Shown: piece after piece, positions 35,879-37,035 of the stretch | Position numbering within the stretch: the stretch's first letter is position 1 | Layout of the letters: every line of letters begins with the position of its first letter | Source of the DNA: an uncultured Helcococcus sp. | GTDB taxonomy: Bacteria; Bacillota; Clostridia; Tissierellales; Peptoniphilaceae | Direction of reading: 5' to 3' | NCBI RefSeq assembly: GCF_946998255.1 | Contig: NZ_CAMPYN010000004.1 | Span: 1-37,035 of the forward strand | Length of the DNA stretch: 37,035 bases | Translations under genes and position numbers: made by a program | The notes under the pieces: model-generated | Told to the model about the DNA's origin: nothing | Database searches by the model: none | The model's input: only the letters and a program-made list of their open reading frames with translations

Positions 35879-36493
35879 ATGAATGTTTACATTAATGAAT
35901 TAAATAGTAGAATAATTAAAAGAAAATTTATAAATAACAAGACACACCTAGTTAGCAAGGAAAATATTCTTCTTGACTATAAGAAATACAATATAGAGGA
36001 AGAAGAGGTATTTGTAAATGACTTTCCTGTTGAAGAAATATATGAGTCAAGCCTAGGCTTTGCCATGGTGGCAGACTTCAAGGCAAGTAATGATAAGATC
36101 AAAATTTATGTTGATTATGATAAGAGGATTAAGATCTTAGAATCTTTAACTTTAAGACTTCTTATCAAAAACACATTGGATAAATATTTTAATCTTAAAA
36201 CTTCAAATTTTTACACTAGCTCAGATGAGTCTTATTTTGAAATAGATGATATTTATTTTGATGAAGACGCAAATACTATCTGTGATATACTTACAAAAAA
36301 TATCAATACTTACCTATCTTACAATCTTGCTATAAGGTCAAATAAAAAGAAGAATAAAACAATGGTAAATGGATTAATAGATACCGAGTATTTTCCTTAT
36401 CACTTAAGTAGCCTTAGTGAAATACCTAAATTTAATATAACAAGATATAAAATTATAAATAAGGCTTTGAGAATCTATTACTCTACAAGATAA
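35879..36493 (+). CDS. AlaX-like (alanyl-tRNA editing domain family) protein lacking most zinc ligands
   Basis: A soluble protein of 204 residues. The pattern fits AlaX/AlaRS editing proteins: a beta-rich start, then IKIYVDYDKR (75-83 region) where the family has V.G.IDW..R, an Ile/Leu-rich helix (84-104) where HxxxH should be, SDESYFEID (115-123) and a C-terminal block YFPYHLSSLSEIPKFNITRY (171-190) aligned with CGGTHxxxTGEIG. The two His of HxxxH are absent and the Cys of CGGTH is Tyr171; only His175 remains. It should not bind zinc in the normal way, so deacylation of Ser-tRNA(Ala) is doubtful. GGAG lies 6 nt before the ATG. The assignment is by eye and moderately sure. Confidence 0.6.
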   Translation: MNVYINELNSRIIKRKFINNKTHLVSKENILLDYKKYNIEEEEVFVNDFPVEEIYESSLGFAMVADFKASNDKIKIYVDYDKRIKILESLTLRLLIKNTLDKYFNLKTSNFYTSSDESYFEIDDIYFDEDANTICDILTKNINTYLSYNLAIRSNKKKNKTMVNGLIDTEYFPYHLSSLSEIPKFNITRYKIINKALRIYYSTR

Positions 36494-36501
36494 TTATATA
36501 C

Positions 36502-36562
36502 AAGGGGGACGACTAAAAACTGTCAAAATTATTACAATTTTGACTTACCTGTCTTCCTCCTT
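36502..36562. repeat. Extended imperfect inverted repeat built on AAGGRGGAMGAC
   Basis: The 9-bp hairpin is framed by AAGGGGGACGAC on the plus strand (36502-36513) and AAGGAGGAAGAC on the minus strand (36551-36562), so about 60 bp form a large interrupted palindrome. A third copy, AAGGGGGAAGAC on the minus strand, lies at 36933-36944, on the other side of the sigma-like gene. G-runs like these are rare in this A/T-rich DNA. Confidence 0.5.
36515..36544 (-). terminator. Hairpin terminator after the sigma-like gene
   Basis: GTCAAAATT-N5-AATTTTGAC is a perfect 9-bp stem (36522-36544). On the minus strand AGTTTTTAG follows, a short U-tract. The stem is A/T-rich, so termination strength is uncertain. 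It may also help end the convergent AlaX-like transcript. Confidence 0.6.
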
Positions 36563-36563
36563 T

Positions 36564-36917
36564 TTATTTTATTATTTCCTTAATTTCAGCTAATTCTTGA
36601 GATAACTTCCTATATATTTGTCTCATCTTCCTATAATAGGTTGAATGAGAGCAATATAATTCATTTGAAATTTCTTCCACATCCATTTCATACTTATATC
36701 TCATATCTATCAAATTCTTTTCCTTGTCATTTAACCTATAATACAACAAGTCTCTAATTATAATCTCAGTCTGAGCATTTTTAAGTCTTTCCGTCTTTTT
36801 GTTACTTTCTAAATATTTCACATCCGACTCTTTTAAATCATTTCTATACATTTCTATATAATCTAAATTTTTGTTATAATTCCTAAAATAATTTTTAACT
36901 TCTCTTACATTTACCAT
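36564..36917 (-). CDS. Small sigma-70 region 4 / ArpU-like helix-turn-helix protein
   Basis: A protein of 117 residues. The first 60 are charged and helical. The C-terminal half has a sigma region 4-like layout: YYRLNDKEKNLIDMRY, then YEMDVEEISNELYCSHSTYYRKMRQIYRKL, a typical helix-turn-helix ending in a coiled tail. Such small orphan proteins are common as late-gene regulators in phages of Firmicutes (ArpU, DUF1492 groups). No other phage gene is seen. The ATG at 36915-36917 has no close Shine-Dalgarno. AAGGGGG lies about 20 nt upstream and is part of GGGG-N4/5-CCCC, a small hairpin that may hide it. An in-frame TGA upstream excludes a longer start. The target promoter is unknown. Confidence 0.65.
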   Translation of the reverse strand: MVNVREVKNYFRNYNKNLDYIEMYRNDLKESDVKYLESNKKTERLKNAQTEIIIRDLLYYRLNDKEKNLIDMRYKYEMDVEEISNELYCSHSTYYRKMRQIYRKLSQELAEIKEIIK

Positions 36918-36985
36918 GTATTGTATCCAGGGGTCTTCCCCCTTATATCAGAATTATTATACTCAAAAATTTATAATAAGAATCA

Positions 36986-37030
36986 AAACTACCAGCTTAG
37001 CTGGTAGTTTGCACAGCGCCTATAAGGCGC
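36986..37030. other. Two consecutive hairpins at the right edge
   Basis: AAACTACCAG-CTTAG-CTGGTAGTTT (36986-37010), a perfect 10-bp stem, is followed at once by GCGCC-TATAA-GGCGC (37016-37030). There is no U-tract after the first stem, so a terminator is unlikely. The form, a compact stem framed by AAA/TTT near another short stem, recalls the subterminal palindromes of IS200/IS605-type elements, which would then lie to the right. That origin is inference. Confidence 0.4.
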
Positions 37031-37035
37031 GAATA

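Noticed and set aside
36494..37035. Prophage call for the right end
   Set aside because: Only one small phage-type regulator is visible; no integrase, terminase, capsid or attachment site pair can be supported.

Overview
The window is about 37 kb of AT-rich chromosome from a low-GC Gram-positive anaerobe. The hpf-secA order, the sortase/LPXTG wall-anchoring machinery, the NagE-type PTS permease and the overall protein style suggest the Tissierellia/Peptoniphilaceae (an Anaerococcus- or Peptoniphilus-like organism). Genus is inference only. There are no rRNA, tRNA or CRISPR features.

Layout, left to right. (1) Housekeeping: secA (cut by the left edge), hpf and an HtrA-type membrane protease on the minus strand, then a divergent N-acetylglucosamine/glucose-type PTS EIICB gene. 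(2) A surface-assembly block on the minus strand, transcribed right to left: a 3,092-residue adhesin (MPVTG), a backbone-type pilin (MPMTG), a class C sortase, a second backbone-type pilin (LPTTG), a second class C sortase, a small CnaB/KET-stalk wall protein (YTKTG), a class A-like sortase, and an LCP-family glycopolymer transferase with its own promoter. The pilus genes overlap or nearly touch, which indicates one operon with translational coupling. (3) A 2,157-residue wall-anchored amylopullulanase with two complete GH13 catalytic domains, under a strong promoter overlapped by a CcpA-type cre site. (4) A PH-domain membrane protein, an RsgA-type GTPase, an ABC exporter and a 50-codon membrane peptide that is easily missed. 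(5) comEC, divergent by only 20 bp from a gene for an AlaX-like protein that has lost most zinc ligands. (6) A small sigma/ArpU-like helix-turn-helix gene flanked by copies of a G-rich 12-mer, and strong hairpins at the right edge that may be the end of a neighbouring mobile element.

How it fits together. The pilus block looks like a tandemly duplicated pilin-sortase system: each YPK-motif pilin is followed directly by its own sortase starting at a TTG codon, and a giant first gene probably encodes the tip or an ancillary adhesin. Class C sortases would polymerise the pilins, and the class A-like sortase would attach pili and other wall proteins to peptidoglycan. The amylopullulanase would degrade starch or glycogen at the cell surface and is also sortase-anchored. 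Its cre box suggests repression by preferred sugars.

The most unusual points are: a roughly 630-residue BspA-LRR plus InlB-repeat module that appears to be inserted inside one Ig-like domain of the giant adhesin; five different sorting motifs in one neighbourhood; an mRNA hairpin between the Shine-Dalgarno and the start codon of the adhesin; the small peptide/ABC/RsgA cluster; and the degenerate AlaX homologue next to comEC.
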